Assembly (NCBI RefSeq): GCF_000517425.1
Contig: NZ_CP006569.1
Coordinates: 2,532,760 to 2,596,759 of the forward strand
Origin: Sodalis praecaptivus
GTDB taxonomy: Bacteria; Pseudomonadota; Gammaproteobacteria; Enterobacterales; Enterobacteriaceae
Reading direction: 5' to 3'
Length of the DNA stretch: 64,000 nt
The notes under the pieces are model-generated. The model had not been told where the DNA came from. It saw only the letters and a program-made list of their open reading frames with translations, and did not search any database. Made by a program: the position numbers and the translations under genes. The first letter of the stretch is position 1. Every line of letters starts with the position of its first letter. This document shows, in pieces, positions 1 to 8,601 of this stretch.

Positions 1-384
1 GGCCGCTTCCGGCACGCCGGCGGCATGGGCGAGGGGTAAACATGCCGGCACCGGTAAGCACAGCTCGGCGCGGGCCAGGCAATACTGCGCGTAGCCGCCG
101 CCGTTGACCAGCGCCATGACCGCTGCGCCCATCGCCGGCGGGTCAACGCCTGCGCCCTGCGCCACGACGGTGCCGGACACTTCCAGCCCCAGCACCGCCG
201 TCACCCCCGGCGGCGGCGGCATGCCGGCACGCTGCATAATATCCGGGCGATTGACGCCGGCGCTGGCGACGCGGATCAGCACCTCCCCGGGTGCCGGCCG
301 CGGTACGCCCAGCTCGACCAGTTGTAGTACCTCGGGACCGCCGGGTTCGCGGGCAATGACCGCCTTCATCATGTTGGGTATCAT
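1..384 (-). CDS. Zinc-type alcohol dehydrogenase / NADPH:quinone oxidoreductase, N-terminal part (cut by window edge)
   Basis: I read about 128 residues from the complement; the rest lies beyond the left edge. The start of the GroES-like domain is clear: MKAVIAREPGGPEVLQL, then PGEVLIRV, AGVNRPDIMQR and GLEVSGTV. This is the pattern of PIG3-type quinone oxidoreductases, which lack the structural zinc lobe and reduce quinones or enones with NADPH. ATG codons occur at 384, 372 and 369; the first has AAGGA about ten bases upstream. It follows the ATPase gene by only 6 bp and so is probably the last visible gene of that operon. The family call is firm; the substrate is unknown. Confidence 0.8.
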   Translation of the reverse strand, partial: MIPNMMKAVIAREPGGPEVLQLVELGVPRPAPGEVLIRVASAGVNRPDIMQRAGMPPPPGVTAVLGLEVSGTVVAQGAGVDPPAMGAAVMALVNGGGYAQYCLARAELCLPVPACLPLAHAAGVPEAA

Positions 385-390
385 CTCAAT

Positions 391-1539
391 TCATCCTTGT
401 GTCGCGGCGCTAAAGGCGCACACGCCTTCATCAGTAAAAGTGATACCGACCACGCTACCCACCGGCCAGCATCGCAAGGCATCCAGTCCGGACTGACGCG
501 CGAACAGCGTAGCGCTGCCGAGCGCGGGTACATCCAGATGCACATCAACGTGATCCCCCTGAAACACGTGGTGGACAACGGTGGCGCTGAGAAACGCCTG
601 CGGGCCCAGCGCGGTGAGCTGAATATTTTCTGGACGTACATACACCGCCACCCGCTCGCCCACCGTCCCCTTGACCCGCGCGGCAGGCAAACGCAACGCA
701 TTGCCGCCCAACTCCAGTACCGCGGTGTTATCCTGGCGGGCATACATTGCGGGCAAGATGTTGACGTCACCGACAAAGCCCGCGACAAACGGATCTTGCG
801 GCCTGCGATAGATTTCGTCGGGTGTGCCAATTTGGTGCACCCGCCCCGCCGACATCACCACCACCCGATCGCTCATGCTCAGCGCCTCGCCCTGATCGTG
901 GGTGACGAACACCGCGGTCACGCCGAGCTTGCGCACTATCGCTTTTAGCTCGACCTGCATCGATAAGCGCAAATTCTTGTCCAGCGCGGAGAACGGTTCA
1001 TCGAGCAGCAACACCTTCGGGCGGATGACCAACGCGCGGGCCAACGCCACGCGCTGCTGTTGGCCGCCGGATAACTCACGCGGTTTGCGCTTGCCATAGC
1101 CGGCCAACTTGACCAGCGCCAGCGCCTGCTCGACGCGTTCAGTGATTTCCGCCTTCGGCACGCCGCGCATGCGCAGCCCATAGCCGACGTTTTTTTCCAC
1201 CGTCATATGCGGAAACAGCGCGTAATTTTGCAAGACGATGCCGATTTCGCGCTTATACGGCGGAATGTCGGTGACCAAATCGCCATCGATAAAGATTTCG
1301 CCCACGTCCGACTCGGTGAATCCGGCGATCAAATTCAATAAGGTGGTTTTACCGCAGCCGGAAGGACCGAGCAGCGTCATAAATTCCCCTTCCGCGATCA
1401 TCAAGGACACCTGATGTAACGCGACGGTAGCGCCAAAGCGTTTGAGTACCCCATCTAACCGAACAGCGATAGGGGGTTTATGCGGCACGGCACGGTCCTC
1501 GCCGGACGGCCGCAAGGTAATAACCTCTTGACTTACCAT
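391..1539 (-). CDS. ABC transporter ATP-binding protein, PotA/spermidine-putrescine type
   Basis: This 382-residue importer ATPase has Walker A GPSGCGKTT, Q-loop VLQNYALFPHMTV, signature LSGGQQQRV, Walker B VLLLDEP, switch His in VTHDQ and a C-terminal TOBE domain. Length and order match PotA/CysA-like subunits that energise uptake of polyamines, phosphonates or organic ions. I chose the ATG at 1539 because GGGAG lies 5 bases before it; the ATG at 1551 has no ribosome site. No permease or binding protein lies on the visible side, so its partners are either left of the window or elsewhere. The substrate cannot be read from the sequence. Confidence 0.85.
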   Translation of the reverse strand: MVSQEVITLRPSGEDRAVPHKPPIAVRLDGVLKRFGATVALHQVSLMIAEGEFMTLLGPSGCGKTTLLNLIAGFTESDVGEIFIDGDLVTDIPPYKREIGIVLQNYALFPHMTVEKNVGYGLRMRGVPKAEITERVEQALALVKLAGYGKRKPRELSGGQQQRVALARALVIRPKVLLLDEPFSALDKNLRLSMQVELKAIVRKLGVTAVFVTHDQGEALSMSDRVVVMSAGRVHQIGTPDEIYRRPQDPFVAGFVGDVNILPAMYARQDNTAVLELGGNALRLPAARVKGTVGERVAVYVRPENIQLTALGPQAFLSATVVHHVFQGDHVDVHLDVPALGSATLFARQSGLDALRCWPVGSVVGITFTDEGVCAFSAATQG

Positions 1540-1681
1540 GAATTCTCCCAAAATTGAGGCGATGACGGCGGGTCATAAGCATAAGGCTTCGGGACGCCGC
1601 ACGAATGAGTACTTCGCGAAGCCCTGGTTTGGAAAACAGAAAGCAGACGTGATAGCCGGCATGATGGCGCGCGATAAACGA

Positions 1682-2833
1682 TCATTGACACAGCCATCGG
1701 GCCAGGCGGCGCAACATGGCGTCACAGGCCGTTAATTGTTCGAGACGAATGAATTCGTCAGGTCTATGGCCCTGCGCCATACTGCCCGGCCCACATATCA
1801 CGCTGGGAATCCCCGCCTGTTGGTATAAACCGCCTTCGGTGCCAAAAGCCACGGTAGCAAAGGGGAGTGAATCGGTGAGAAAGGCCAACAAGCGCGCGGC
1901 CGGGCTATCCGCGGCGGTATCGAGCCCGGGATAGCCACTAATCGGGTAAATGTGGATTGCCGTGTCTTGATTGACCGCGCGCATTTGCGGCAACAGCTCG
2001 TTTTGCGCGTAGTGTCGCAGTTCTTCCGCTACCCGTTGCGCATCGTCTCGCGGCAGCGTACGGATTTCAAAATCGAAAGAGCATTCGGCGGCGACAATAT
2101 TGAGCGCGCGACCGCCCTGGATAACGCCGGTCTGCACGGTGGTAAACGGCGGGCTAAAGCGCGCATCCTGGTGCTCCGGCGCGGCCAGGCGCTCCCCTAT
2201 CCGGGTCAAATAATGAATCAACTTTGCCGCGTATTCGATAGCGTTCACCCCTTGGGGCGCGTAGGCCGAATGGCAGGGAGATCCTTTAACATCGCAGCGC
2301 AGACCCAGTTTACCTTTGTGCCCTAACACCGGTTGTAATTCCGTCGGCTCACCGATGAGGCAAATATGCGGTTTTTCCGGGCACTGCGCCAGCGCATCCA
2401 ATAAGGTCCGCACGCCCAGGCACCCGACTTCTTCATCATAGGAAATGGCCAAATGCAGAGGCTGCACCAGGGGTTGCGCCAAAAAATGCGGCACCGCCGC
2501 CAATATGCAGGCAATAAAGCCCTTCATATCCGCCGTGCCGCGTCCATACAGCTTGCCGTCGCGCTCGGTCAGGGCAAACGGGGGGACGCTCCAGGCTTGT
2601 CCATCCACCGGCACCACATCGCCATGCCCCGCCAGCATGACGCCGCCATCCCCCGCCGGGCCGATCCGGGCATAAAGATTGGCCTTGCTACCTTCACCGT
2701 TATGAATCAATTCACAACCGACGCCCAACGCCGTTAAGTAGCGCTGGATAAACGCGATCAGCAATAAATTGGATTCGCGACTGGTGGTATCAAACGCCAC
2801 CAGCTGTTCTAGGAGTTCTCGACTGCTCAGCAT
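1682..2833 (-). CDS. M20 family deacylase, acetylornithine deacetylase (ArgE) type
   Basis: This 383-residue zinc amidohydrolase has the M20 motifs GHGDVVPV (first metal His, catalytic Asp), GRGTADMKG (bridging Asp) and YDEEVGCLG (general-base Glu), and a dimerisation domain near residues 175-285. It would hydrolyse an N-acyl amino acid to acid plus amino acid in the cytosol. I chose ATG 2833 over 2902: GAGGA precedes it, and the earlier start would overlap the DUF1028 gene. It is the third gene after RidA and DUF1028 with a 16-bp gap, which fits a catabolic N-acyl amino acid operon better than arginine synthesis. The specific substrate is inferred only. Confidence 0.85.
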   Translation of the reverse strand: MLSSRELLEQLVAFDTTSRESNLLLIAFIQRYLTALGVGCELIHNGEGSKANLYARIGPAGDGGVMLAGHGDVVPVDGQAWSVPPFALTERDGKLYGRGTADMKGFIACILAAVPHFLAQPLVQPLHLAISYDEEVGCLGVRTLLDALAQCPEKPHICLIGEPTELQPVLGHKGKLGLRCDVKGSPCHSAYAPQGVNAIEYAAKLIHYLTRIGERLAAPEHQDARFSPPFTTVQTGVIQGGRALNIVAAECSFDFEIRTLPRDDAQRVAEELRHYAQNELLPQMRAVNQDTAIHIYPISGYPGLDTAADSPAARLLAFLTDSLPFATVAFGTEGGLYQQAGIPSVICGPGSMAQGHRPDEFIRLEQLTACDAMLRRLARWLCQ

Positions 2834-2849
2834 TGCGCGTCCTCGCCGT

Positions 2850-3524
2850 TTACACGTCGCCCGGCACGCCGTAGCTCGGGGCCTGGGTGGGATCGAGCGC
2901 ACGGGTAACGTAATCCTGCATCTGCGGCTGGTACGCTCGCCACAGTTTGCCGAGTTCGGCGATAGGGTCGCCGTCGCTCCAATCCACGCGCAGATCGATT
3001 AGCGGCCACGCCTGCTCATCCACGATCGCGAGCGCAGCGGAATGTACCGGCCCCGCTTCGCCGCCCGCGGCCGCGCCACACGCCAGTGCCACCCACAGCC
3101 GGTCCGCCAGGTGCCCCTGCCGTCCCGCGAACGCGGCCACCATGGCCGAGATAACCTCCTGATTCGCTAACAAATTACCTGCTGCAACGCAATCCACACC
3201 CGTGAGGGCGTGATGGATACCCAGGGTGTGCTCGCCGCTAAAGCAGGCGCTTTGCCCATCGACAGACAGCACCGTCACCTGGCGATAGTGACTGTAGGTG
3301 TCGCTGGCTAACCCGGCTTTGAGCGCGGCGTCTACCGTATCCCCTTCCTGCAACCGGTCGAGAATACGTGGCCCGAGCGCCGGCAGGGTGATATTTTGCG
3401 TGGCAACCGCGCCGACCCCGGCGCGTACCCACGGGCAACGCGCCCCGACGGCAATACTCGAAGAACTGATGGCAATGCCCAGTTGCCGGGTTTGCGCACA
3501 GCGCCCTACGATGGATAACGTCAT
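2850..3524 (-). CDS. DUF1028 family protein (Ntn-hydrolase-like fold)
   Basis: The 224-residue product begins MTLSIVGR, continues with LGIAISSSSIAVGARCPW and GVGAVATQN, and has the later segment SGEHTLG. This is the conserved core of DUF1028, which resembles Ntn hydrolases and is often found beside amidohydrolases and RidA genes. I chose ATG 3524: TAAGGAG sits upstream and uses the RidA stop codon. Its place between RidA and an M20 deacylase suggests a role in the same amide or enamine catabolism. No activity is established for the family to my knowledge. Confidence 0.85.
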   Translation of the reverse strand: MTLSIVGRCAQTRQLGIAISSSSIAVGARCPWVRAGVGAVATQNITLPALGPRILDRLQEGDTVDAALKAGLASDTYSHYRQVTVLSVDGQSACFSGEHTLGIHHALTGVDCVAAGNLLANQEVISAMVAAFAGRQGHLADRLWVALACGAAAGGEAGPVHSAALAIVDEQAWPLIDLRVDWSDGDPIAELGKLWRAYQPQMQDYVTRALDPTQAPSYGVPGDV

Positions 3525-3537
3525 CGCTATGCTCTCC

Positions 3538-3963
3538 TTATTGCGGTTGCCCGTCTTCGGGGATGACGGCGATGACATCAATTTCCATCAGCCATTCCGG
3601 CTGGCCTAATCCGGAAATGACCAAACCGGTGGAAATCGGAAACACCCCCTGCAACCATTTGCCAATCACCTGATACACCGGTTCGCGATAGCGTGGGTCA
3701 ATAATGTAGGTCGTGGTTTTGACGATATGAGACAAGTCACTCCCCGCTTCTTCCAGCAACTGTTTCACGTTTTTCATCGCCTGCTCGGCCTGTGCCGCCG
3801 GGTCACCCAACCCGACCAGATTCCCATCAAAGTCGGTGCCGATCTGGCCGCGGACATAGACGGTATTGCCGGCGCGTACCGCCTGACAAAGATCGTTGGA
3901 GAGCGTTTGATTCGGGTAAGTGTCTTTCGTATTGAATTTGCGAATGCGTGTATGCGTACTCAT
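3538..3963 (-). CDS. RidA family reactive-intermediate deaminase
   Basis: This 141-residue YjgF/RidA protein has YVRGQIGTD, DPAAQAEQAMKNV and the C-terminal EWLMEIDVIAVIPE. RidA proteins hydrolyse enamines/imines released by PLP enzymes and flavin oxidases. The C-terminal strand carries EIDVIAV where canonical RidA has an Arg (the R105 region, often C-x-R). The residue that binds the carboxylate is therefore not obvious, and this may be a divergent Rid subgroup. ATG 3963 has AGGA upstream. It is the first gene of the minus operon, with an apparent promoter region in the 645-bp spacer. Confidence 0.85.
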   Translation of the reverse strand: MSTHTRIRKFNTKDTYPNQTLSNDLCQAVRAGNTVYVRGQIGTDFDGNLVGLGDPAAQAEQAMKNVKQLLEEAGSDLSHIVKTTTYIIDPRYREPVYQVIGKWLQGVFPISTGLVISGLGQPEWLMEIDVIAVIPEDGQPQ

Positions 3964-4608
3964 GGTGTCCTGCCAAGAAAGGGGGAATGTTACTGGCAAG
4001 GTATAGCGTTATTCGCCCGGCGGGCAAAATAGCATTTACCCGCGGCAGTGCTTTGAAAAAACCGAAGATACGCGGTATTGATGGCAAAGCGGCACCGCGG
4101 CGTTCGACTCTGTCGTTTTCCGGGAACCTGTCGGCACCCTGACCCTTGAATGTAGGGCGGAACAGCGCATGCGCCGGCAGTGACGCGGAAAGAACCGGTG
4201 AAGGCATCGCCGTCAGCGGGTGGCCGGCCGGTATCGCTTTAGCATTTCGTCAGCGGCGCTATGCCTGCGCAACGCGGCCAAGATGGACAGCCGCCAATTA
4301 ACAACGGGCAAACGCGCTGGTTCTCAATTTTCTAACCACTGCTTCGTCAAGATAAAACCACCTGACAGCTAAATTCACTTATAGTAGGCCCTGTTGAATA
4401 CGGTCATTGATTCACTTTTTCCGCCACAGCACAGTAATTAAAAGTCGGTTTTTGGGTAAGGGGTCATGAGGGCGATTAGCGCTGACAATCCACCCGGTAT
4501 AATGAATTAAATAAGTACACTCCATTTGGATATCGGGTAATTTCTCGAATTTGACGAAATAACACCAGCACAGATGGCGGTCAACCCCAACCCGTAACGA
4601 GGTGAATT
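3964..4608. other. Divergent intergenic region, RidA operon / amino-acid ABC operon
   Basis: No convincing gene is seen in these 645 bases. They separate two divergently transcribed operons and must hold both promoters. The right half is noticeably more AT-rich than the flanking genes. A perfect TATAAT lies at 4498-4503. I see no clear dyad operator. Confidence 0.6.
4498..4503 (+). promoter_or_regulatory. Candidate -10 hexamer for the amino-acid ABC operon
   Basis: A perfect TATAAT lies about 105 bases before the TTG start of the binding protein. No good -35 is present at 17 bp; CTGACA at 4482-4487 is too close. The match is therefore suggestive only. Confidence 0.3.
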
Positions 4609-5415
4609 TTGAAATCTATTGCGATTCGTTTTGTCATGCTCGCCACTTTGGTGTTTTCAGAAACAGCGGTCTCTGCTGAGAAACTTATTTTCGGCAATGA
4701 AGGCAGCTACCCGCCCTTCAGCATTGTGGACACCGCGGGCAAGCTTACCGGCGTGGAACCTGAGCTGGCGCGGGAGATGTGCAAACGTATGAATGTCGAG
4801 TGCGACATCGTGGTGATGGATTTCAAAGCCCTGATCCCCGCGTTGCTTGCCAAGAAACTTGACGGTGTCACCACCCAAATCAAACCCTCCCCGGAGCGTA
4901 AAGCGAAAGTGCTCTTCGGCATGCCTATCGTCTATAACCCAGACGCCTATGTCGTTCGTGCGAACACCCATTACGCCTTTACCAAAACCGGGCTGCACAA
5001 CGTTCGTTTCGGCGTCATGCGCGGATCGGTCCAATCTCGTTATCTGACGGAGCATTTCGGCGATGGGATACCCATGAGCTATTACGATAATCTCGAGCAA
5101 ATCCGCCTTGACCTGCTGGCGGGCAGAATTGATGCTACGCTTGGGCCAAAACTGAACTGGAATATGGAATTGATCAGTAAACCCGAGGGGAAAGAGTGGA
5201 AATTGGATGGCGGCGAAATTTGGACCGGCGATGCCTCTCTTCCCGAGTCGGAAAGAGGATCCAGCTGGATTGTCCGTAAAGACAGCGCGGCGCTATCGCA
5301 GAGAATGAACGCGGCCCTGACCTCCATGCTTGCGGATTGCACCTTCACGCACATCCGTCAACGGTTTGTACCGATAGCGATCATTCCGGCGGAAAACCAC
5401 TGCGTTAAACCCTGA
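4609..5415 (+). CDS. Periplasmic amino-acid-binding protein (SBP family 3)
   Basis: This 268-residue protein has a signal peptide (MKSIAIRF to about VSAEK, Ala-type cleavage near residue 23). It then has the family-3 binding fold: FGNEGSYPPFSI, GVEPELAREMCKRMNVEC, DFKALIPALLAKKLDGV and the hinge segment FGVMRGSVQSRYL. It should capture a polar, possibly basic, amino acid in the periplasm for the His-type permeases downstream. The start is TTG at 4609, with CGAGGTG seven bases upstream and no in-frame ATG nearby. It is the first gene of the plus-strand operon. Confidence 0.88.
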   Translation: MKSIAIRFVMLATLVFSETAVSAEKLIFGNEGSYPPFSIVDTAGKLTGVEPELAREMCKRMNVECDIVVMDFKALIPALLAKKLDGVTTQIKPSPERKAKVLFGMPIVYNPDAYVVRANTHYAFTKTGLHNVRFGVMRGSVQSRYLTEHFGDGIPMSYYDNLEQIRLDLLAGRIDATLGPKLNWNMELISKPEGKEWKLDGGEIWTGDASLPESERGSSWIVRKDSAALSQRMNAALTSMLADCTFTHIRQRFVPIAIIPAENHCVKP

Positions 5416-5432
5416 TAGCGACGGAGAGTGTC

Positions 5433-6140
5433 ATGTGGGGATTACTGAACTGGGGCGATACCGGCTACGGCGACGAGCTCTTCTTTGGCGCATTACTGAC
5501 GATAAAGGTCGCGGTACTCGGTTATCTCATTGCCTTAGGGCTCGGTATTGCCATTGCGCTGGCAACGCTTAATCCTCACGGCTGGCGCTGGCGCTGCTGG
5601 CGCGTGTATGCCTCTGTTTTTATGGGGGTGCCGGCATTGCTGGTCGCGTTCCTGCTGTATTATGGCGGCAGTGAAATCGTCGAATCCGTCTTTAGCGTCA
5701 TAGGGTGGCAGATCCGTCTCAATGTCACCCCCACCGCTGCGGGGATCAGTGCGCTGGGGATTGTCTACAGCGCATATCTGGCGGAAGTCATCAGAAGCGC
5801 TATTCGTTCGCTGCCGCAAGGGCAGTTCGAGGCCTGCGCCATGTTATTAATCCCGCGCAGGAAAATGTGGACGCATATCGTCTTTCCGCAATCTATACGG
5901 TTAGCGTTACCGAGCTTAAGTAATATGTGGATTGTGGTATTAAAGGATACGGCGTTGATTTCTCTCGTCGGGATTAAAGAAGTTATTTCACAAGCGAAAC
6001 TCGCCGCCGGTAATACCAAAGAGCCGTTTATGTTTTATTGTGCGGTGTCGCTATTCTTTCTGGTGTTCAGTGTGCTTACAGTCTGGTTTATTAACCGGAT
6101 TGATCCGAGCAAAAGACGCCGCGCCGTGGGCCTGAAATAA
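5433..6140 (+). CDS. Amino-acid ABC transporter permease, HisQ/HisM family
   Basis: The 235-residue inner-membrane subunit has about five hydrophobic segments. Its EAA loop reads SLPQGQFEACAMLLIPRRKMWTHIVFPQ in two adjoining blocks, which is where the ATPase docks. The N-terminal GALLTIKVAVLGYLIALGLG is typical of polar amino-acid permeases. It starts 17 bp after the binding-protein gene and pairs with the second permease at 7063 to form the heterodimeric channel. Its last residues are unusually basic. Confidence 0.9.
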   Translation: MWGLLNWGDTGYGDELFFGALLTIKVAVLGYLIALGLGIAIALATLNPHGWRWRCWRVYASVFMGVPALLVAFLLYYGGSEIVESVFSVIGWQIRLNVTPTAAGISALGIVYSAYLAEVIRSAIRSLPQGQFEACAMLLIPRRKMWTHIVFPQSIRLALPSLSNMWIVVLKDTALISLVGIKEVISQAKLAAGNTKEPFMFYCAVSLFFLVFSVLTVWFINRIDPSKRRRAVGLK

Positions 6141-6296
6141 GCCATCTACGCGCACCACGCCGCTGGTCGCCGGCCATGACGGTCCGCGCGGTCAATAATC
6201 GCCTATAACGCGAGACAAAATCGAGCTGAAAACCGGGCCGCTTACCTGCCTACCTCAGCGTAAGCCGGCCCTTTGGTGGGTAATAAGGAGTCAATA

Positions 6297-7058
6297 ATGA
6301 AAGATTACATCGGCTGGAGAGCCAAAATTGGCCTGATCTATATGGCTTCGAGTACGGTCATGGAACCCGAGTTTCACGCCATGGCGCCTGAGGGCGTCTC
6401 CATCCACACGACGCGCATACCCTTTCTTAATGCGTCCAGTGCGGGCATCCGCTCTATGATGAATGAGGGGCCGCTTGAGGACGCGGCGCGCTTATTGGCC
6501 ACGGCGCCGTTAAGCGCGGCGGTATTCGGCGGCACCAGCGCCAGTTTCCTGGAAGGCAAAGGCTTTAATGATGTCGTGGCGCAGAGGATGCGCTCCGTTA
6601 TGGGGGAGATCCCCGTGACCACGGCCTCCAGCGCCGCGCTGGCCGCGCTGCGCAGTTTCGGGGTGAAACGCATTTCCTTTGTCGGCCCGTATATCGAAGA
6701 AGTGACCCAGCGTGGACAGGCCTTTTTCGCCGCCAATGGCTTCGAGATTTTAGCGGCTGACGGACTTGGCATCACCGGGGATATTGAGCTGGGTGAAATT
6801 CCCCTGGAGCGCGTTTACGATTTCGCCCGCCGCACCACCCATCCCGAATCGGAAGCGGTATTGATTAGCTGCACCAATATGCGCAGCGTGGGGGCGATTG
6901 AGGCCCTGGAGCAGGACTTGGGTATCCCGGTGATTAGCGCGATACAGGCCTCCTTCTGGCATGCCTTGAGGTTGTCGAAAGTCTCTGCGCCGGTGAAAGG
7001 GTTTGGCGCGCTGTTTGACAACCCGTTGACGGATCCTCGGGCTGAGGGGCAGAGGTAA
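6297..7058 (+). CDS. Asp/Glu racemase superfamily enzyme with arylmalonate-decarboxylase-like active site
   Basis: This 253-residue protein has the two-lobed racemase fold. The first lobe has the G-T-S triad at residues 79-81 (VFGGTSASF), where maleate isomerases and racemases carry a Cys. The second lobe keeps the catalytic Cys192 in ISCTNMRS. Tyr132 sits in GPYIEEVTQRG, matching Tyr126 of Bordetella arylmalonate decarboxylase. Known AMDase has G74-T75-S76, Tyr126 and Cys188, so the active-site pattern agrees. AAGGAG six bases before ATG 6297 decides the start. It lies inside an amino-acid ABC operon, so its substrate is probably an imported acid. Annotation pipelines may call it maleate isomerase; the single Cys argues against that. 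Confidence 0.8.
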   Translation: MKDYIGWRAKIGLIYMASSTVMEPEFHAMAPEGVSIHTTRIPFLNASSAGIRSMMNEGPLEDAARLLATAPLSAAVFGGTSASFLEGKGFNDVVAQRMRSVMGEIPVTTASSAALAALRSFGVKRISFVGPYIEEVTQRGQAFFAANGFEILAADGLGITGDIELGEIPLERVYDFARRTTHPESEAVLISCTNMRSVGAIEALEQDLGIPVISAIQASFWHALRLSKVSAPVKGFGALFDNPLTDPRAEGQR

Positions 7059-7062
7059 TTCG

Positions 7063-7758
7063 ATGCATTACGATATCCTGTTGGCGTGGAGCACGCTGCC
7101 GCAATTACTCCGTGGCGCGGCGATAAGTCTGGCGGTGCTGTTCCCGGTGGTGATAATAGGCATCTTGATAGCCGTACCGGTGGCGCTGCGGCGTCTGTCA
7201 TCCCGTCAACGCTGGCTGGCAATCGGCTATATCGGTTTCTTTCGCGGCGTGCCCAGCCTGATTTTGTTGTATGCCATCTATAACGGATTACCGCAACTCG
7301 CGGGTATCCGTAACGGCCCGCTATGGCCGCTTTTTTCCAACGCCTATTTTTGTGCTGTCGCGGGCTTGTCCCTCACCCACTCGGCTTACGTGGCAGAAAT
7401 TCTGCGGGGAGGTTTTCAGGCCGTGCCGCACGGGGTGCTGGAAGCGGGGAAAGCCTTGGGCTTACGCCCTCATGTTATTTTTTGGCAGATCCGTTGGCCG
7501 CTTGCCGTACGCTATTCGCTGCGCGCCTATCAAAATGAAATTTTAATTATGGTCAAAAGCACCACCGCCGTGGGCGCCATCACCTTGGTCGAACTCAATG
7601 CCGCCGCCAACGCGGTGTTCGAGTTTACCTACGATCCGTTTACCCCCCTCCTCACCGCCGCAGCGATTTACTGGATTATCATCAACCTTATCCGTTTGGG
7701 TTTTGATACGCTTGATCGTTATCTGAATGCGGGCCAGCCGCGAGTATTAATTAAATGA
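7063..7758 (+). CDS. Amino-acid ABC transporter permease, HisM/HisQ family (second subunit)
   Basis: The 231-residue membrane subunit has the N-terminal LPQLLRGAAISLAVLFPV and an EAA loop beginning AVPHGVLEAGKALG and ending FWQIRWPLAVRYSL. It is the second half of the permease pair with 5433-6140. AGAGG lies before the ATG, 4 bp after the preceding stop. Its stop TGA overlaps the start of the ATPase gene (ATGA), which indicates translational coupling. Confidence 0.9.
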   Translation: MHYDILLAWSTLPQLLRGAAISLAVLFPVVIIGILIAVPVALRRLSSRQRWLAIGYIGFFRGVPSLILLYAIYNGLPQLAGIRNGPLWPLFSNAYFCAVAGLSLTHSAYVAEILRGGFQAVPHGVLEAGKALGLRPHVIFWQIRWPLAVRYSLRAYQNEILIMVKSTTAVGAITLVELNAAANAVFEFTYDPFTPLLTAAAIYWIIINLIRLGFDTLDRYLNAGQPRVLIK

Positions 7759-8525
7759 CCAGACTGCACAGCGCCACGACCGCGGCCACCACGCCGCTTC
7801 CTTTCATTTTACTGGCGGGCGTAGACAAATTTTATGGCGACCACCAGGTGCTAAACGGTATTGACCTCTGTATTCATAAAGGGGAAACGGTGGTGATTTG
7901 CGGCCCGTCGGGATCAGGTAAATCCACGCTTATTCGTACCCTCGCCCATCTTGAACCCCACGATAACGGCCAAATCACGGTGGCCGGTATCCGTCTGACC
8001 CACGAGCAACAAAGCATTCATGATGTCAGACGGGAACTGGGTATGGTATTCCAGCAGTTCAACCTGTTTCCCCATATGACCGTCTTGGATAACTGCACCT
8101 ATGCGCCCCGCGTTGCCCTTGGCCTGTCCGCGCACAACGCCAACGCAACGGCAATGCGCCTGCTTGAGCGCGTAAAGATGCACGATCACGCCCATAAATA
8201 CCCGGCCGCGCTCTCGGGTGGGCAGCAGCAACGGGTCGCCATCGCCCGCGCGTTGTGTATGCAACCGCGCATCATGCTGTTTGATGAACCGACCTCGGCA
8301 CTGGATCCGGAGATGGTCAATGAAGTGCTCCAGGTGATGGAGGAACTGTCCCGCGACGGCATGACCATGCTCTGCGTCACCCATGAAATGAATTTCGCCC
8401 GGCGGGTGGCCCACCGCTGTCTTTTTCTCGATCGGGGCGTTATCAATGTGGACGCGCCGACAGCCACCTTCTTTGAACGCCCCGGGACGGCGCGCCTGGC
8501 GGCGTTTCTCAACAGTCGGCTTTGA
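7755..8525 (+). CDS. Amino-acid ABC transporter ATP-binding protein, GlnQ/HisP type
   Basis: The 256-residue ATPase has Walker A GPSGSGKST, Q-loop VFQQFNLFPHMTV, signature LSGGQQQRV, Walker B IMLFDEPTSALDPEM and switch His in CVTHEM. There is no TOBE domain, as usual for polar amino-acid importers. It closes the operon SBP-permease-AMDase-like-permease-ATPase, with a 4-base ATGA overlap to the second permease. It converges on the minus-strand operon that ends at 8602. Confidence 0.92.
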   Translation: MTRLHSATTAATTPLPFILLAGVDKFYGDHQVLNGIDLCIHKGETVVICGPSGSGKSTLIRTLAHLEPHDNGQITVAGIRLTHEQQSIHDVRRELGMVFQQFNLFPHMTVLDNCTYAPRVALGLSAHNANATAMRLLERVKMHDHAHKYPAALSGGQQQRVAIARALCMQPRIMLFDEPTSALDPEMVNEVLQVMEELSRDGMTMLCVTHEMNFARRVAHRCLFLDRGVINVDAPTATFFERPGTARLAAFLNSRL

Positions 8526-8601
8526 CGGAGATGGCGCGCCCCCAAACGGCCCGGACGCGGTTGTTGCAGACGCAAACCCTGAAGGAAACAACCGGCCTGG
8601 G

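Noticed and set aside
4386-4430. GGCCCTGTTGAATACGG resembling an IS903/IS5-type terminal repeat
   Set aside because: Only a partial match; no partner inverted repeat, target duplication or transposase nearby.
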